Assembly: GCA_031308135.1 (NCBI GenBank)
Contig: JAHLJT010000631.1
Location: 199,761,126 to 199,825,125 of the forward strand
Direction of reading: 5' to 3'
Length of the DNA stretch: 64,000 nt
Origin: Acheta domesticus
Taxonomy: Eukaryota > Arthropoda > Insecta > Orthoptera > Gryllidae
In this document: positions 45,851 through 58,620 of the stretch, one piece after another
Layout of the letters: the number at the start of each line of letters is the position of its first letter
Numbering within the stretch: position 1 is the stretch's first letter
Position numbers and translations under genes: made by a program
Notes under the pieces: generated by a model
Databases searched by the model: none
What the model saw: the letters and a program-made list of their open reading frames with translations, nothing else
What the model was told of the DNA's origin: nothing

Positions 45851-47430
45851 TAATACGGACATTTGCTACTTTCAAGGAGTCCTCGGACGTTCAAACAGGA
45901 AAATAAGTATTTCCCGGAGGACGAAGACCTCGTCTTGTCCTCAATCTACACTGTGCACAAACCCGACATTTTTTTTACTAATTGATGGAAGCACAATCAT
46001 CCGAGTCGTCAGAGATTTCGATTGAGGAAGGAATTGACCTTCTGATAACTTACAGAAACGATGATATGTTGTGACAATCATCTCTTTGTAATAGAACAAG
46101 TTGAGCAGGTTCTAAAGATTAAAAACCCAATTTGCCCTTCGGTCATGAAGTTCAAATGAATGCCAGGCAAATTAACGTCATTTGATCAAACGATCTTTTT
46201 CCAGCAAGACAATTTGACCGCGACTTATCCCATCTTGAAGTGGCCAACAATCGTTTAATGCGTCGTATCTGAATTCACGTTGTAACTACCAACACCATCA
46301 TTGAATAGTTTTTTTTTTGTTTGAATGAATGAATTGGAATGCAATGTAAAAAAGTAATGATATACGAGTATATTCTTATTGTAAAGTGCTCAGATAAAAT
46401 AGCTTTATACTGAGCGCTGGTAGACATGAGGACAGTGCACTTGCAAATAGGAAGATAATTATTATTCTGGTGCTTGGAGACACTGGCAGATACAGCAAGT
46501 TATAAAAGAAATCATAATCAGCTAAGCGAGAAAATCGAAACATATAGCCATTGCAGTTACATGGAATTTAGACTTAACTGTCAAAGCAAATCCTTCTGAG
46601 GATTCACCTGTTTAGTAAGATTTTATCTCATCCAATGGATCAATTAAGATCATTGTGATACAGACGGACTTTTCGTTCTTGAGAAATTTGAGGAAGTTTC
46701 TATTCTGTGTTTGCTGGTTGAACCTTAAACATAATTATGAAGTCTTTCTTTTAAGCTGTTCATATTTGGAAGTGGACTCCGAGGAATGATCTTTTGAAGA
46801 CTGCGACCCGAAGGCGATTATGATAATGGTCATGTTTTAATACTATTGCCTTCTAGATGACGTGGATTTCATTTTTGTTTTCCATCAATAACCTGTACAA
46901 GTCACAATTTCTACAGAAATTAGCATTATTTATCGCTGATGTGGTCGTGAACCTGATTGCTTTGGCGATACAATTGGTCGTTTTGAAAAATGCCAAACCC
47001 TTTTTATCTAAATGTACGTACCGACGCTCCTTAATAAAAGTTGAAAAAGGAAAGAATAATCTCATACGACCAGTTCCATTAGACGTATAAAATGCTTCCT
47101 CGATTGTACACGCTCCATTGAAAATGTTGAGAGACAAGGGAAAATTTGAAATTTGGACTTTTATTATATTTTAAAACACTTTTGTAGTATAGGTACTTAG
47201 GAACTACATTGGAATATCATTATGGAAAATGTACGCAACCATATTTTCGAAGAAGATCAGTCAAGTAATTATTTTCATTGAGTGTGGTGCCGGCTTAAGA
47301 AATGTAGATCATAACGACTGATAAATTTATCCATATTCTGATCTTTTCGGAAAACATTTCCGAGGAAGTTGTTAGATGAAGCGTATTCCCTTGTTGGGAT
47401 CCCCATTCTACCTGCAGACGCCCCAGCATG
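45851..47430. other. AT-rich non-coding DNA
   Basis: This may include the eroded interior of the Tigger-like element at its left edge. Nothing else was recognised. Confidence 0.5.
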
Positions 47431-47700
47431 ACGCAAACACCGTCATCGCCTCTCGGGAGCCGCCAACGGCCGCGTGGTCACGTGACCGCGGCGGGCAGGC
47501 GGGAAGGCGGGCGCGGGCCGCCAGCGACGCGACGCCTCACTCGCTCCTCGCGGCCGCCTGGTAACGACTCTCGGGAGAGATTGGGCGCCGGCGACGGTCC
47601 CACGCATTATGCAGGAATGCTCGGATTCCTCGCTTTATGGGGGCTTCGACTCCCGCTGCTCCCGTCCGGCACCCTCGCTCACGCGCGCGCTGCCCTTCCA
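47431..47700. other. CpG-rich patch
   Basis: GC-rich unique sequence leading into the 14-bp minisatellite. Open frames continue into the repeat and are not credible genes. Confidence 0.5.
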
Positions 47701-47962
47701 CCCTCCCGCGCCCCGCCTCGCGCGCCCCGCCTCCCGCGCCCCGCCTCCCGCGCCCCGCCTCCCGCGCCCCGCCTCCCGCGCCCCGCCTCCCGCGCCCCGC
47801 CTCCCGCGCCCCGCCTCCCGCGCCCCGCCTCCCGCGCCCCGCCTCCCGCGCCCCGCCTCCCGTACTCCACCTCGCGCGCCCCGCCTCTCGCGCCCCACCT
47901 CCCACGCCCCGCCACCCGCACCCGCCTCCCGCACCCGCCTCCCGCGCTCCGCCTCCCGCAAC
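47700..47962. repeat. 14-bp C-rich minisatellite
   Basis: The unit is CGCCCCGCCTCCCG, perfect over roughly 47725-47860 (about 9-10 copies), with variant units at both ends (CGCCCCGCCTCGCG, then CGCCCCACCTCCCA and CACCCGCCTCCCG). The C-rich strand is +. It encodes long Pro/Arg/Ala-rich frames on + and Gly/Arg-rich frames on minus as by-products. Confidence 0.95.
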
Positions 47963-50900
47963 ATAACTATCTTCTGTACTAATTACATGAAACAAATCTA
48001 TAAAAGAGAGCTTAATTAACAGTACACCAAAAATCAACATAGTAAATATAAATTTACATTTTTTCCTTCAAACTTCTTCAAATACAATTGTGAATTTTAC
48101 ATTGCGTTTGCGGAACGTTGGCCGTGAATGGGTTAACATGTCTCCCATGATATCACTCATCGTGCGGCTTGCTTCCCTCCTTGGCTACTATTTTAGTTAC
48201 CTTCTGAATCCCCCCTCTGCTTGTGGTCACGATCCTTCGCTACGCAATACAGTAATCCGCGGATGCCCTTGGCATTGTACGGCAGGCTTCGCGGTTCACG
48301 GACGATCTTCGCCGCCTTTTATTTTCTGAGCGTCTTCTAACGTTTTTTTTTTCACATGCAGCACACGCACTATTTTTAACCTGTTGTTTTCAGCAAATCC
48401 GAGGTAGTAACATTTGATCTTTACTGCATCGAAGTGACGTTGTTTATATACTTGTCAATATATTTTTTAGATTGGTTTAAATCATTTTAGTAAGTACTAC
48501 ATCGTTTTTGAAGTATTCCATCTTCTCCTGTGCCTCAAGTATTTGTATACTTCTTAAAACGTATTTTCGCCATATCCTATTTTTTATTTTTATTGTTTTT
48601 TCTTTACTATGTGTTGATTCATTTGAAGAATATTACATTATTAGTTCAATTCTTCATCACAGATTGTCAGATTTAATGTTTACGCTTTCATTAACCAGTG
48701 GTATTCGACACTCACTTTATTCAAAGTTTATTATTCAAAGTTTATTCTTCGCTACATCAATTTATTTCTAGACCTGTGTGCTTACTCTAAATCACCAATT
48801 GTTTTTGTTCCAACTCTTTTGATACGGAAAATATAAATGATTATTTTTCAAAGAGTGAGTTGACTTTTGCTGAAACAACGTGTGTGTCACACGTCTCGTA
48901 ATGATTCATTTTTGAAGAGAATGGGCGTTGTAAAACGTGGATATGTAATAGAGGGAGATGTCAAAAACCGATAACAGTATTCTTCTGAGTCAAAAATGTC
49001 ACCTCCCCTTCTGAATACGTGTTATGGTCTGCAAAGAAAAGAAGTTATCGGATGTTTTGTATCTTCAGAAACAATGTTCTCATAAAAGAAGCGTTTCTGT
49101 TCTCGTTATCGGATTGTACCTTTGCACTCCCTTGCATTCTTCTTGTTCGAACAGATGGTATTTAAAATAAATAATTTCGTAACTATAGTGTAACTTTTTT
49201 CCTTGAGATTTGATCAAAGTAGAATAGAAGTGCCAAAATACAAAAACCAATGATCCCTTTTCCTGAAGAGCTATGCATTATCTTGTATGAAAGATTAGTT
49301 AACTGTTGGAAATGCGGTTTAGTTCATTCCCATAAAATGTGCTGTAAATCATTATACTGTTTCGTAATTTTAAAAGTATTTCAAGTACTATTCCACTGTC
49401 TTCACGAACGTGGACTGCAACGTGCCTGAAATATTTGCATGCAATGCCTTTCCTTTCGGCAAGGAAAATCATTATAATTTGCTCACGTTTTTTAAAACGA
49501 AGGAATTCCGAGTGAATGCAAAGTACCACTTGGTGGTTGATATTATCTTGTATTATCTGCCAGTTGATGTCTCAGTGTGCAAATTCAATACCATGAGTAC
49601 CAATATTTGAAGATAATACCACGTTATCTCATTCGATAGTCTGACATTCCTTAGAGAAATGGGGCACTTTCAGATATTCATGCAACGACGAAAGAATGTC
49701 ATTGAAGTGCCTGTACTTGGCCGTGACTCTCGGAAAGGTTATCTGCGAAAGGGAATCAATGTTGCAAAGGAGACTAGTGATCCATATCAGAAGTCGTGCC
49801 CTGAGACTCCTCTAAATGCGAAGATTGAATCGATACAACCGCTACAATTGAGGGGGCTCACACAGAAGCATTGAGAACCGAGGTACTTTATTTGCAAACT
49901 CAAACCGCGGTTGTGATTTGTGGACATGGTTTGTCATTGTTCTAACGGGTCACGATTATGTTGCCGTTGAAAATATTTTTGCGTGACAATGGGGTACTGT
50001 ATTTTTGACCTTTTGAGGTCACTAACGGTCCTTTACAGAATATGGCAATTGTGATGGTATCACATGTGGGTGTTGAAGTTGCTTTCAGCTATCTTCGTGC
50101 GATTTGTTCCCCGTACAATGTTTCATGGACACACTATTTCATAATTTACTTTCTAGTTAAGAATTGTAGTACTGAAGAGGAAGAACTGTTGATCGAGATC
50201 TGTTCATTGCTTGTTATCCTAAATGTTATTACTTCGCCGTACTAATCAAAGATAATGTTTTTGTTTATAACTTAGTACAGAAAACAGAAACCGAAGAAAT
50301 ATGTATAATGGCAACGGTTGACAGCTTTACTAATTTCTCGAAATAAATATTTCTGGCACATATTATATCAATGAAGTGGGTATTTTCTGGGACATATTTT
50401 TAAAATGTTTATACCCTGATTATGAACTAAGAAGTGATCCACAGTCAAGCAGGAGAGATATCGCAGCATTGGAGGCTCAACAGGAGACACGAAGAGAGGG
50501 GACTGCATTAGCATGGAAACGCCGAGGGAACAATCGAGCATATCCTGCACCACTACAGCCTGTTAGGGACTATTATGAAACGGAAGACAGAAGATGGTAA
50601 TTACAGGGGCAGGAATAAATTGAAATATATCGTTCATGTAAAGAGGCGCTTATTGGGCACATGTTCAAAGGTTTACATTTAAAAAGATTGAAGAAACTAT
50701 TGTACCTAAATTCTATTGGTTAATCCATATTTTCGATACCCCTATACAAAACTCTGAGTGAAAATAATAATTCAATAAACTGGAGTTAACGGAAGAAAAT
50801 AGTTATTCACAGGGGTATTTATTTAAGTTGCAAATTAGCACGGGGAATAATGGTTATGAGGGTATCTTTTATTGCATATTGCGTAAGAAGTAAAACACTT

Positions 50901-51277
50901 ATGTGATCAACTTTCATTATCGTTTCAGTAGATTAACTGATTATTTCAGTCATAAAACGTTATAGTCTTCATGTCTTTGAGTGAGCTTCTATCTCTCTAG
51001 TCCATCTCTTCGTAAGCAGATAAACATAAACTCATAAATGAGTCTATTACGTAAAAAATCTTCTACGTTTTCGATGGCACCCCTCCATTTTTTTTAGAGG
51101 AAGCCGACGAAGCTTGTTGAATTTTATTCATTGTCTTCATTTTTCATTAAGATGAGAAAACAAGGATGACATTTAGCAAAGAAATATGGTTACTCAGAAG
51201 AAATGCAATACGATTGATCATAAAAAAATGACCCTGGGAATTTGAACAAGAAAAGTTCCGGTCAAACTGATAGCAAA
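47963..51277. other. AT-rich non-coding DNA
   Basis: Over 3 kb without recognisable genes. Short frames near 49659-49874 and 50376-50600 have more balanced composition than their neighbours, but I see no motif and no splice context. Decayed transposon or unique sequence cannot be told apart. Confidence 0.5.
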
Positions 51278-51284
51278 GAGGTTC

Positions 51285-51325
51285 GTTCTAGCGAAGGCAA
51301 TAGATGGTTCTAGCGAAGGCAATAG
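51285..51325 (+). repeat. 22-bp direct repeat (2 copies)
   Basis: GTTCTAGCGAAGGCAATAG at 51285-51303 recurs exactly at 51307-51325, a tandem duplication with a 22-bp period. Confidence 0.9.
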
Positions 51326-51429
51326 GAACCTGTGCAATTTAAACAACGTGAATGTCGATGGAAAGTGTCACAACGAAGACGTGTTAGAGACAATGATAGC
51401 AACAACAGGAATGATCGATTTCAACGATA

Positions 51430-51690
51430 GCGATAGCGACAGTGACTTCGCCGGCCAGCAGAGGCTGTGCCAGCGGGAGAGGCGGGCGCCGTGGCGACCC
51501 GCCAGATTCCATTGAAAGGGAAACCGAGGAAGCAGCGGTAACGTCGAGGAAGCAGCGTTGCAGGACAGCATCACACCGCTGCGCTGGCGAGCGGCAGCTC
51601 CTCTTGGCGTATTCACTTTCGACGACTGCCAACGAGCCACCCCGCCAGAGCAAGGCCAGGAAGTACGAACCGCAGTGCGACATTGGTAGA
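51430..51690. other. Moderately GC-rich patch
   Basis: A GC-richer block with a repeated CGAGGAAGCAGCG (51523 and 51543). Open frames on both strands overlap. No gene is supported. Confidence 0.45.
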
Positions 51691-52194
51691 GACACAGCTA
51701 GATGGTGCCGAAATCTACTTTAAATCCACAGAGGGGTTTGTTTTGTAAAAGTCATTCAGGTACATACCGTATTTACTAACATTTTTCAAGCACATTCCGA
51801 TATCATCAACATCTTCAGATCTGATGAGTGAAAGTCTAATCACGTGAGTACGCATGTTGTCGAAATAGTGAGTTCCTCGCCGCGAATCTGATTAAAATGG
51901 CAATTATTCACAGTTATTTTTCTAATGTACGAAAACGTTAATAAAGCGATATTTTCCTGATTTTTTGTATTCTTTTCCACAAATATGTTCTACATTCTAA
52001 TAAATACCTTTTCCTGAACTTTCTGATGAATGCTGTTTTTTTTCTTTCATGTATGATTTTATTTAACGATAGGCTGCAACCAAAGCAAACACTGAAGAAA
52101 TCATATTCCTCTTACAGTGGCAAACTAAAGCGTAATAAAATTAGTAAACAACCGATTTACAGAGGACAATGGCAGTCGTGAGATAAGCACCCTG
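51691..52194. other. AT-rich spacer
   Basis: Nothing was recognised. Confidence 0.5.
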
Positions 52195-52480
52195 GTTGTT
52201 GACGGAGGATGAACGGTGCTACGAGGCTAACGCGCTTTCCCGTCTGTTCGGAGCGGAGGGCCAAGTCGTCCAGGTGGCAGGGGCGCGTCGCCGCTGCCAG
52301 AGGCCGTTGACTGCTATTATCTGGCGCTGCGATAGGGCGAAAGCGGCGGCGGCGGCGGTGGCGGCGGCGGCATGCCAGGCCCGATGGGCGCCGTCGCGCC
52401 GGGGCGGTTGACGACGTCGTCCGGAGAAACTTAACGGCGCGACGTTTGGGCAGGGGAAGGCGGCGACAAGTGCCAGCTGA
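52195..52480. other. CpG-rich patch
   Basis: A GC-rich block with a GCGGCGGCGGCGGTGGCGGC run at 52345. No exon is supported. Confidence 0.5.
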
Positions 52481-53149
52481 TCAGGAATTCCATTGCGTGT
52501 TGCCAGCTTTGATAAATTGAGAAATTTTTCCATCTACATTGTTCACGCTAGAATTAAACCAGAAGCAAAAGGTCGAACCAGGTAGGGATCATTTGTCGGC
52601 AGTTATTAGAAAATATTTTGGAGGAACAAAGAAATCGGTGTAGACATTGTCGTTGATGTGCAGAGTAATATGCGATAAAAGGAAACCTTGCTGAGTGCCT
52701 CGAAGATCAGGCACAGAAAACAAAAATATCATCAATCCGTTTTCCGAATGCTGTGCTATATCATATCATTGACATAATATGTCTGACACATTCACCTTTT
52801 TGTTTAATGGCAGTACCTTTGTCGTTTAAAAACACTTTCGAATATTTTTTTTTGTATGACGAAATTATTACGTTCTGATTGGAAACTATTGAGTAATATG
52901 AATGAATCTTTTAACATTTACGTCATTGACTTCTAGATATATATTACACGTGAAAACATTTGTATTGTCCACTGCGAAAAGACACACTCCCACACTCAAA
53001 GCTCTCAACAGACACCACGCAAACGCTGCGTTGGTCATGCGGCCATTCGATATGCAGAATAGAAAGGCATTAGAGCGAGAAAAACGCGAATTTAATGTGG
53101 CCATAACCAGCAAACAGTCGCTTTTATGTGCGACTCGTATCATAATCGA
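52481..53149. other. AT-rich spacer
   Basis: Nothing was recognised. Confidence 0.5.
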
Positions 53150-53300
53150 CCGCGCCTTGCGCCTTGGCGGTCGCGTGCGATGGTATCGGGCTTGCAAGGC
53201 CGGGCGACCGCCGCGCCGCGCCGCGCCGCGCCGCGCCGCACCGCGGCGTCGGGCGCCGTTTCCCAGGAAGGGGCTCGCACGCCCGCCCTCTCTCCTGCCT
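53150..53300. repeat. CpG patch with (CCGCG)n run
   Basis: A short GC block contains about six CCGCG pentamers (about 53210-53238). It resembles the CGCCACGCCGCGC run at 39.96 kb. Confidence 0.75.
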
Positions 53301-53396
53301 AGTGACAGCAAATTTTCCCCAAACATCCATACATTGGTTACCATCCAGCAAATTTTTACCCCAAAAACGGTACCAAAAGTTTTCCAATGTCGATGA

Positions 53397-53880
53397 AAAC
53401 ATCGATATTTTAAATACGATAAAACAGGTAGTACTTTCCCATCGTATTTTCATTTAAATTATTGTACTTAATTGCGTTAATGCTTAGTCATGTATAAATA
53501 AAATGTTAAAAATAATCTTTATCGGATGTAAAGAAGTCTTTATCTCCGCCCTTTAATCCGCCCATGACACATAATAGATATTTTATTAAAATTGTTACAA
53601 TCCTGGACAAATCCCCACAAGTAACCATAAAGAAATCTCTCCATCTGGGCATCGACAACAGCGATACAAGTCAGTGGCTGGTATGTTCGAGCAATTCACA
53701 AAAAAATATTTTCTTGAAATTTGATTTATATCATGAGAAAGTTTTTTTGAAAACATCGATGTTTCTGAAATATATATATATATATATATATATCGATGTG
53801 AGGAAAACATTAGACACAAATCTTCGATGTTAATATTTCAATGTTTTGGTAAAAAATATCGATGTTTTAAAAACATCGAT
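53397..53880. repeat. Cluster of ATCGAT-centred palindromes
   Basis: ATCGATGTTTT or AAAACATCGAT motifs occur at 53397-53408, 53750-53764, 53792-53798, 53858-53867 and 53871-53880. The last two form a 23-bp palindrome (10-bp arms, TAA centre). A pure TA array (53770-53793) lies between them. Such AAAACATCGATGTTTT sequences are common in small palindromic repeats of arthropod genomes; a MITE origin is inferred, as no target duplication was seen. Confidence 0.55.
53770..53793. repeat. (TA)n microsatellite
   Basis: An uninterrupted TA array of 12 units abutting an ATCGATG motif. Confidence 0.95.
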
Positions 53881-53894
53881 TTTTTTTGCGATCC

Positions 53895-54010
53895 CAACTC
53901 TTGCCTTTCGCCGTCGCGCGGCGCTGCGAATACGCGCAAGACGACGGTGGCGGCGGTGGCAGCGACGGCGTCGCGGCGCCGAGAAAGGACATTCGCACCC
54001 CGCGTTTATC
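53895..54010. other. Small CpG-rich patch
   Basis: About 115 bp of CpG-rich sequence with GACGGTGGCGGCGGTGGC at 53942. Nothing further can be supported. Confidence 0.45.
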
Positions 54011-54339
54011 ACTCTCTCGCCATCATGTGACATAAGCACGCGAAATCCTTCCCAAATTGCGGCCTGTGAGACTTAATGCACGGGTTGAGGTTTGTTGTCT
54101 CGTGAGGCGGTGTTTTTCCGTTGTCGTGTATAGTATCTTCGAGAGGCCAACTGAGGTAAAACTCGGGACTGAGTTACGATATTTTCACTGTAATCGATCT
54201 TCTTTGCGACATTTTTAACTGTGTTCTTACATCCTGTTTTTAGCCAATTTTGCAAAGGTTGAATGATGTTCAAAATTCAGTGAGATAATAATAGGTTTTT
54301 GTAAAATATTCTTGGTAAATGAGGTCATCTTCATTAGCG
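54011..54339. other. AT-rich spacer
   Basis: Nothing was recognised. Confidence 0.5.
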
Positions 54340-54415
54340 AAACATGGGATTTGAACCCTCAACCCTTACTCGAAGCGGTTGTATCCGCCAATCATCTGCA
54401 TTATGTAGGCCGCCG
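54340..54415 (-). repeat. tRNA-like segment, SINE head or tRNA pseudogene
   Basis: On the minus strand a near-canonical B box GGGTTCAAATCCCATG (plus-strand 54344-54359) follows, at about 45-50 bases, an A-box-like GATTGGCGGATAC. The B box is a good match to GGTTCRANNCC. The stems do not pair well enough for a functional tRNA. No family A or B body is attached. Confidence 0.45.
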
Positions 54416-57400
54416 CTTGTATTCTAAGTGGACGTAGAGGAGTGCTTGCAATCACATAGTTATGTTCAGTAGGTATGGGAATCATTAACTGAGTGAAAGC
54501 CCAGAATAGCCAAATTGCTGTAACAACTTACGCTACATCAATTTAATTGCCGGGATAATGATCGAAGTTGTAAGGGCATTGAATGAGAAGGGTGTAATGC
54601 GTAAATCAATTTAATTCAGGGGAAGGAGCGAGGATACCCATTCCTTGCAGTAAACATCAAATTTGCAGTTTCTCGTACCCATGTGCACTTCCTGTTTCCC
54701 ATTAACTGTCAAGAATGCCCATTAAAGGTACCTGCTATTACGCAAATACCATCTTGTTTTCCTAGCTCTGCAATTAGATTCGTGAGGAACTTTACAACCT
54801 GGGAAATTATTGGACAAAGCAGACAACCAGTAGAAAACCAAACAAGCACAGATGAGGCATCAAAAATTTCTTTACAACAACACCAAGATACATCCACTAA
54901 AGAATGTTTCGCCGAAGTTCCACGCAGCTGTATTCGTACTGCCACGCAACTTGAAACTTCCTGCATCCCAGGCATCATGACTTGTAACTCCGTCACATAT
55001 GCAGGGGCTTTCTTAAAGATAGGAATGGTAAGCTTTGTTTCGTAAGAGGCTCTGAGGGTATGACTTTCCTGAAACACTTCACAGCCGTGAATAAAATGCG
55101 TGTTAAAGGCGTCTCGCCGTTCTGTCTCCAAGCCGCACAGGAATGCTACCGGTATTTCCCCCTACCGCCTCTTACGTCAGCGTGCGGTAAGAGGAGTGCT
55201 GCGCGCCAGGATCGTGGCTTCTCCTGCGACGCCGGGGTCACGCCCCGTTGGGGTCGCCTCACGCGATTCCTGCTTCTTCTGTCTCTTGTTCCCTTGGATC
55301 TGAGCTTCTTTCTCTGCCGCAACTGCGTCTGCCGGAGCCGCAGCTGTCATCTTCCTCAGAGGTTGCCTTACAAACAACCGCTGCCGCTTCCTTTGCCTTC
55401 CTGTTCTCATGTCAGCTGCCCCTGGCATAAGCAGCTCTTCACCACTGCTGGTCCCTGCAAAACACAGCGCTTGTGCTGTCAGGTTCTCGTTCCCTCATTT
55501 GCTGCTTGAAACTGCTGTGCAAACAATCACAAACTGCTATTTGCACAATTGATCTACAGATATACGGTCCCGGCTATTTCCCACTCCCTCCAGCAACTTG
55601 CCACCACTGCCGCCCTCCATCTTCCATAAATCTCAAGTTCATTTTTCATGTCGCTTTTATTTATAACACTTCCAGTGACCATATTTTAGGGGAACTACGA
55701 ATTTCCGATTGGTTATGAAGAGACAAAAATTTTCTGGTGGGAGCAGTGGGAGCAGTGGAGGTGACGGGGAAAGCGTGGAAGACGGAAAAAGAGTAAGCGC
55801 TCTGTTGAAATATTACGGTGTGAGGCAATTGTGTTCTGAAGTGAATCTCCTCGGTGAAATTTGTAGAACGCACTACGTTTCATCTTTTTATGTTCGTAAC
55901 TTCCTCTGCATTCCTGAGAGGTTAGAGTCGGAAGGACTAGTGACTTAAAAAAAAAGTACTCGGAAACTGTGATAATCTCTTGGTGACGTGAGAGTTAAGA
56001 TTTTATGGTAGAATACGATCAGAGGATTTTAACGCTTCAAATATTTCATGCAGTCTCTTATTGTGAATTTTTTGCCAAGACCAGTGGTATTTGTATTACA
56101 GAGAATGCACTGTCCTATTTGTAACCCTTGAACAATGCAAAATGGGTTATATACTCTCGAATAGTCAAAAATAGTTTTGTTTGGATGAAGTGATGACATG
56201 TTTGTTCCTGTTGACATTATCTTGTCCCTAGGCGTTTGTTTTGTTTTGGATTAGCTGGGCACTGAATGAATGATTCTGCCAAAAAAACAAGACGAGATGT
56301 AACTCGGAAGTCATGTCACGTCTGATGATGCCTAACGTATACCACTTGAGTAAACTCCATTATCTGCTAGTATAGCTTTTTCGAAAAATAATTTTCCAGT
56401 GCAATTTTTGAAACATGGGATTTGTTTATTGATTCTGATTGAAAGTTGCACGGAGAACTGTTAACATCAATAACTTCGGTGCACAAGAAAACTGACATCT
56501 CAAAATTGGTTGTGCAGGAAAATGTTCGTAATGTGAATGAAGTAGTTTATTTTACAACACAAAAGCCATTATACTTTAAATATCAGCTGCCTTGTAAACT
56601 ATTTTTGTGTAATTTTCACTTGATTTACTAGTACGTAGAATATTATTTTCTGGGCGTGTTTCTTCACTTAACTCAAAAATTACCATTTTTGAGACGTAAT
56701 TTTTCCTGTGGACTGACAATATATAATTTAAAATTAAATATTCAATGTATCTACGACTGCATTACATTTTTAATAATTCTTGCTCATTTTTTGTTCGTGT
56801 CATTCTGTTGCTTTAATGAGATAAAATTCGCCCGTGTTTCCGGGAGTAATATTACATCGTGAAGCAATTAAATCTCGAATGGATCTCTCCGAGGCACATC
56901 CTCTCCGTGATTTCAAAATAGCTTTTTTATCGAGCTCTTGGAGATAATAATTTTAATCTGCGCATGTGAATGTACCAAGCCGCCGCCTCCCGGCGCGCTA
57001 TCTGCAGGGGACCTTGGGCGCCTGATGAGCGGGCGATTGTCCTTTGTCCTCCGCCACTGACCACGTCCGCTCAATGTGTCAGCAAGTTGCGGCGAGCCCT
57101 TTGATTCTGGACAACTCCGCTCTTTAAGGACGGTCGTTGGTGTAATGAACTTGGAAGGCAGCGGCCTGGTTAATTTTGTTTCTCCGGTTAATCAAGCGTC
57201 CATTAAAAAGGAAAAAAGGAAACCTCTGGACCTTGCAGAAAGACATGTATGTTTGAGAAGGCTGTGTGTTTTGCCCGTATGGCTCCTGAATTGGGATTGC
57301 GATTAATATGAAGTTCGACTGCATAAACTGTGGATCTGCTATGCGTTTTAGGGGGAACTGATTTGTTTTAAAATCATGCAATCGTGAGGTACAAAAATTT

Positions 57401-57840
57401 CTCACAATTTTCTGAAATTCACATGTGATTTTTAGGTTCTTTTGGTTTTGAGAAATGAGTCAAAGGAAAGCTTTCATTTTTGAAGTAGAAACGTATTAAA
57501 ATTAGTATGTCGTTTTATTGCTCCCAATCTTTCATTGGTTGCTTTTATAAACTCGTGACACGTCCAAAATATTTCACTCCAGCAACATTTTTTTTTTCCA
57601 TCCCGTTCTCCCAACTGAAAGACTCTTTAATGTTCTTAAATAAAATCTATTTATCTGCACATTAAGAAAAGAGCAATCGAATACATTTTTTTTTTCGAAC
57701 AAACAATGATAATGAAAAAACGCAGGGGGAAGAATATGATACCACACAGAATAAAATAAATTCTCTAGTTTAGAAAATGGGATTACTTTAAAAATACATA
57801 TGTTGAAGGTGAGTGGATTGGCCATTTAGTTACGAAATTA
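54416..57840. other. Mixed DNA, possible eroded retroelement at 54.7-55.4 kb
   Basis: Minus-strand open frames 55428-55177 (83 codons, basic, Lys/Arg/Gln-rich) and 55131-54709 (140 codons) follow each other 45 bp apart in the same direction. The second ends in ICVIAGTFNGHS, faintly like the GDFNAH motif of LINE endonucleases, but the key Asp is Thr. I do not recognise a family. The remaining 2.4 kb is AT-rich with a small GC stretch at 56975-57130. Confidence 0.3.
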
Positions 57841-57844
57841 CAGA

Positions 57845-57896
57845 TGGGGAAGAAGGCGGAGGGGGGAGGGGGGTTGAAGGGAGGGGGGTTGAAGTG
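57845..57896. repeat. G-rich tract with 16-bp direct repeat
   Basis: GGGAGGGGGGTTGAAG occurs twice in tandem, preceded by GGCGGAGGGGGGAGG-like sequence. Runs of three or more G on the + strand favour a G-quadruplex. Confidence 0.85.
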
Positions 57897-58620
57897 TGCA
57901 GGTACACTAGAAAAATTATTTGATGATATTTTGGTAGGACATAGTCAAAAAGATTCTCAAAAACACATTACACCGAAAAAAATATTAAATACGTTACTAT
58001 ATGAATAAAACATGTATAAAAATTTGAATATTTATTACTCACTCATATTACATTTTAAAAATTCTTTTAATTGTAAAGAGGGTGGGATGGGGTGGGGGGC
58101 CCATAGTGAGTATGGCAGGAGGTAGGAGAATTTTGTTACGAAATGGTATGAAGGTGTGGGGTAGAGTAAAAATGTTGGATTTTATGTACGTATTAGTTTA
58201 GCAACTCCTACGTGTCACTTATTCTACTGACATTGGGATATTTATTGTGTTACTATTGAATGCGATTTATTACGTAACATGTTTTATCAATGAAATAATT
58301 TTCAAGATTATTGGTTAATGTAAATGAAACAATATTTTCCATGATCTGTCATTTTAGAACCCCGATAATTTTACAGTATCAAAGCGAATGGTATGCAGTT
58401 ATACACAACACACACACACACACACACCTCGTGTTCGCATTGTAATGACCATGGAACGAATATAGTGATTGTGAATAATTGTCTCAAAACTGCCAAAAAG
58501 AAGAATGCTTTTTCTGATAGAAAGGGTTATTCCTCAAACCTTTTTTTATGACAATCAGTGGTGCGTTATTGAAATGCCATTGTATGGAGTAATGCAAATC
58601 CCCTTAATATAGCACCCTGT
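57897..58620. other. AT-rich DNA with short (CA)n
   Basis: A CA array lies at 58407-58427 and a GGTGGGATGGGGTGGGGGGCC G-run at about 58080-58101. Nothing else was recognised. Confidence 0.55.

Noticed and set aside
47428..48040. Pro/Arg-rich and Gly/Arg-rich frames of 109-184 codons
   Set aside because: They are generated by the 14-bp minisatellite and are open in several frames on both strands.
57873..57900. Telomere-like repeat
   Set aside because: GGGAGGGGGGTTGAAG occurs only twice and does not match the insect TTAGG unit.
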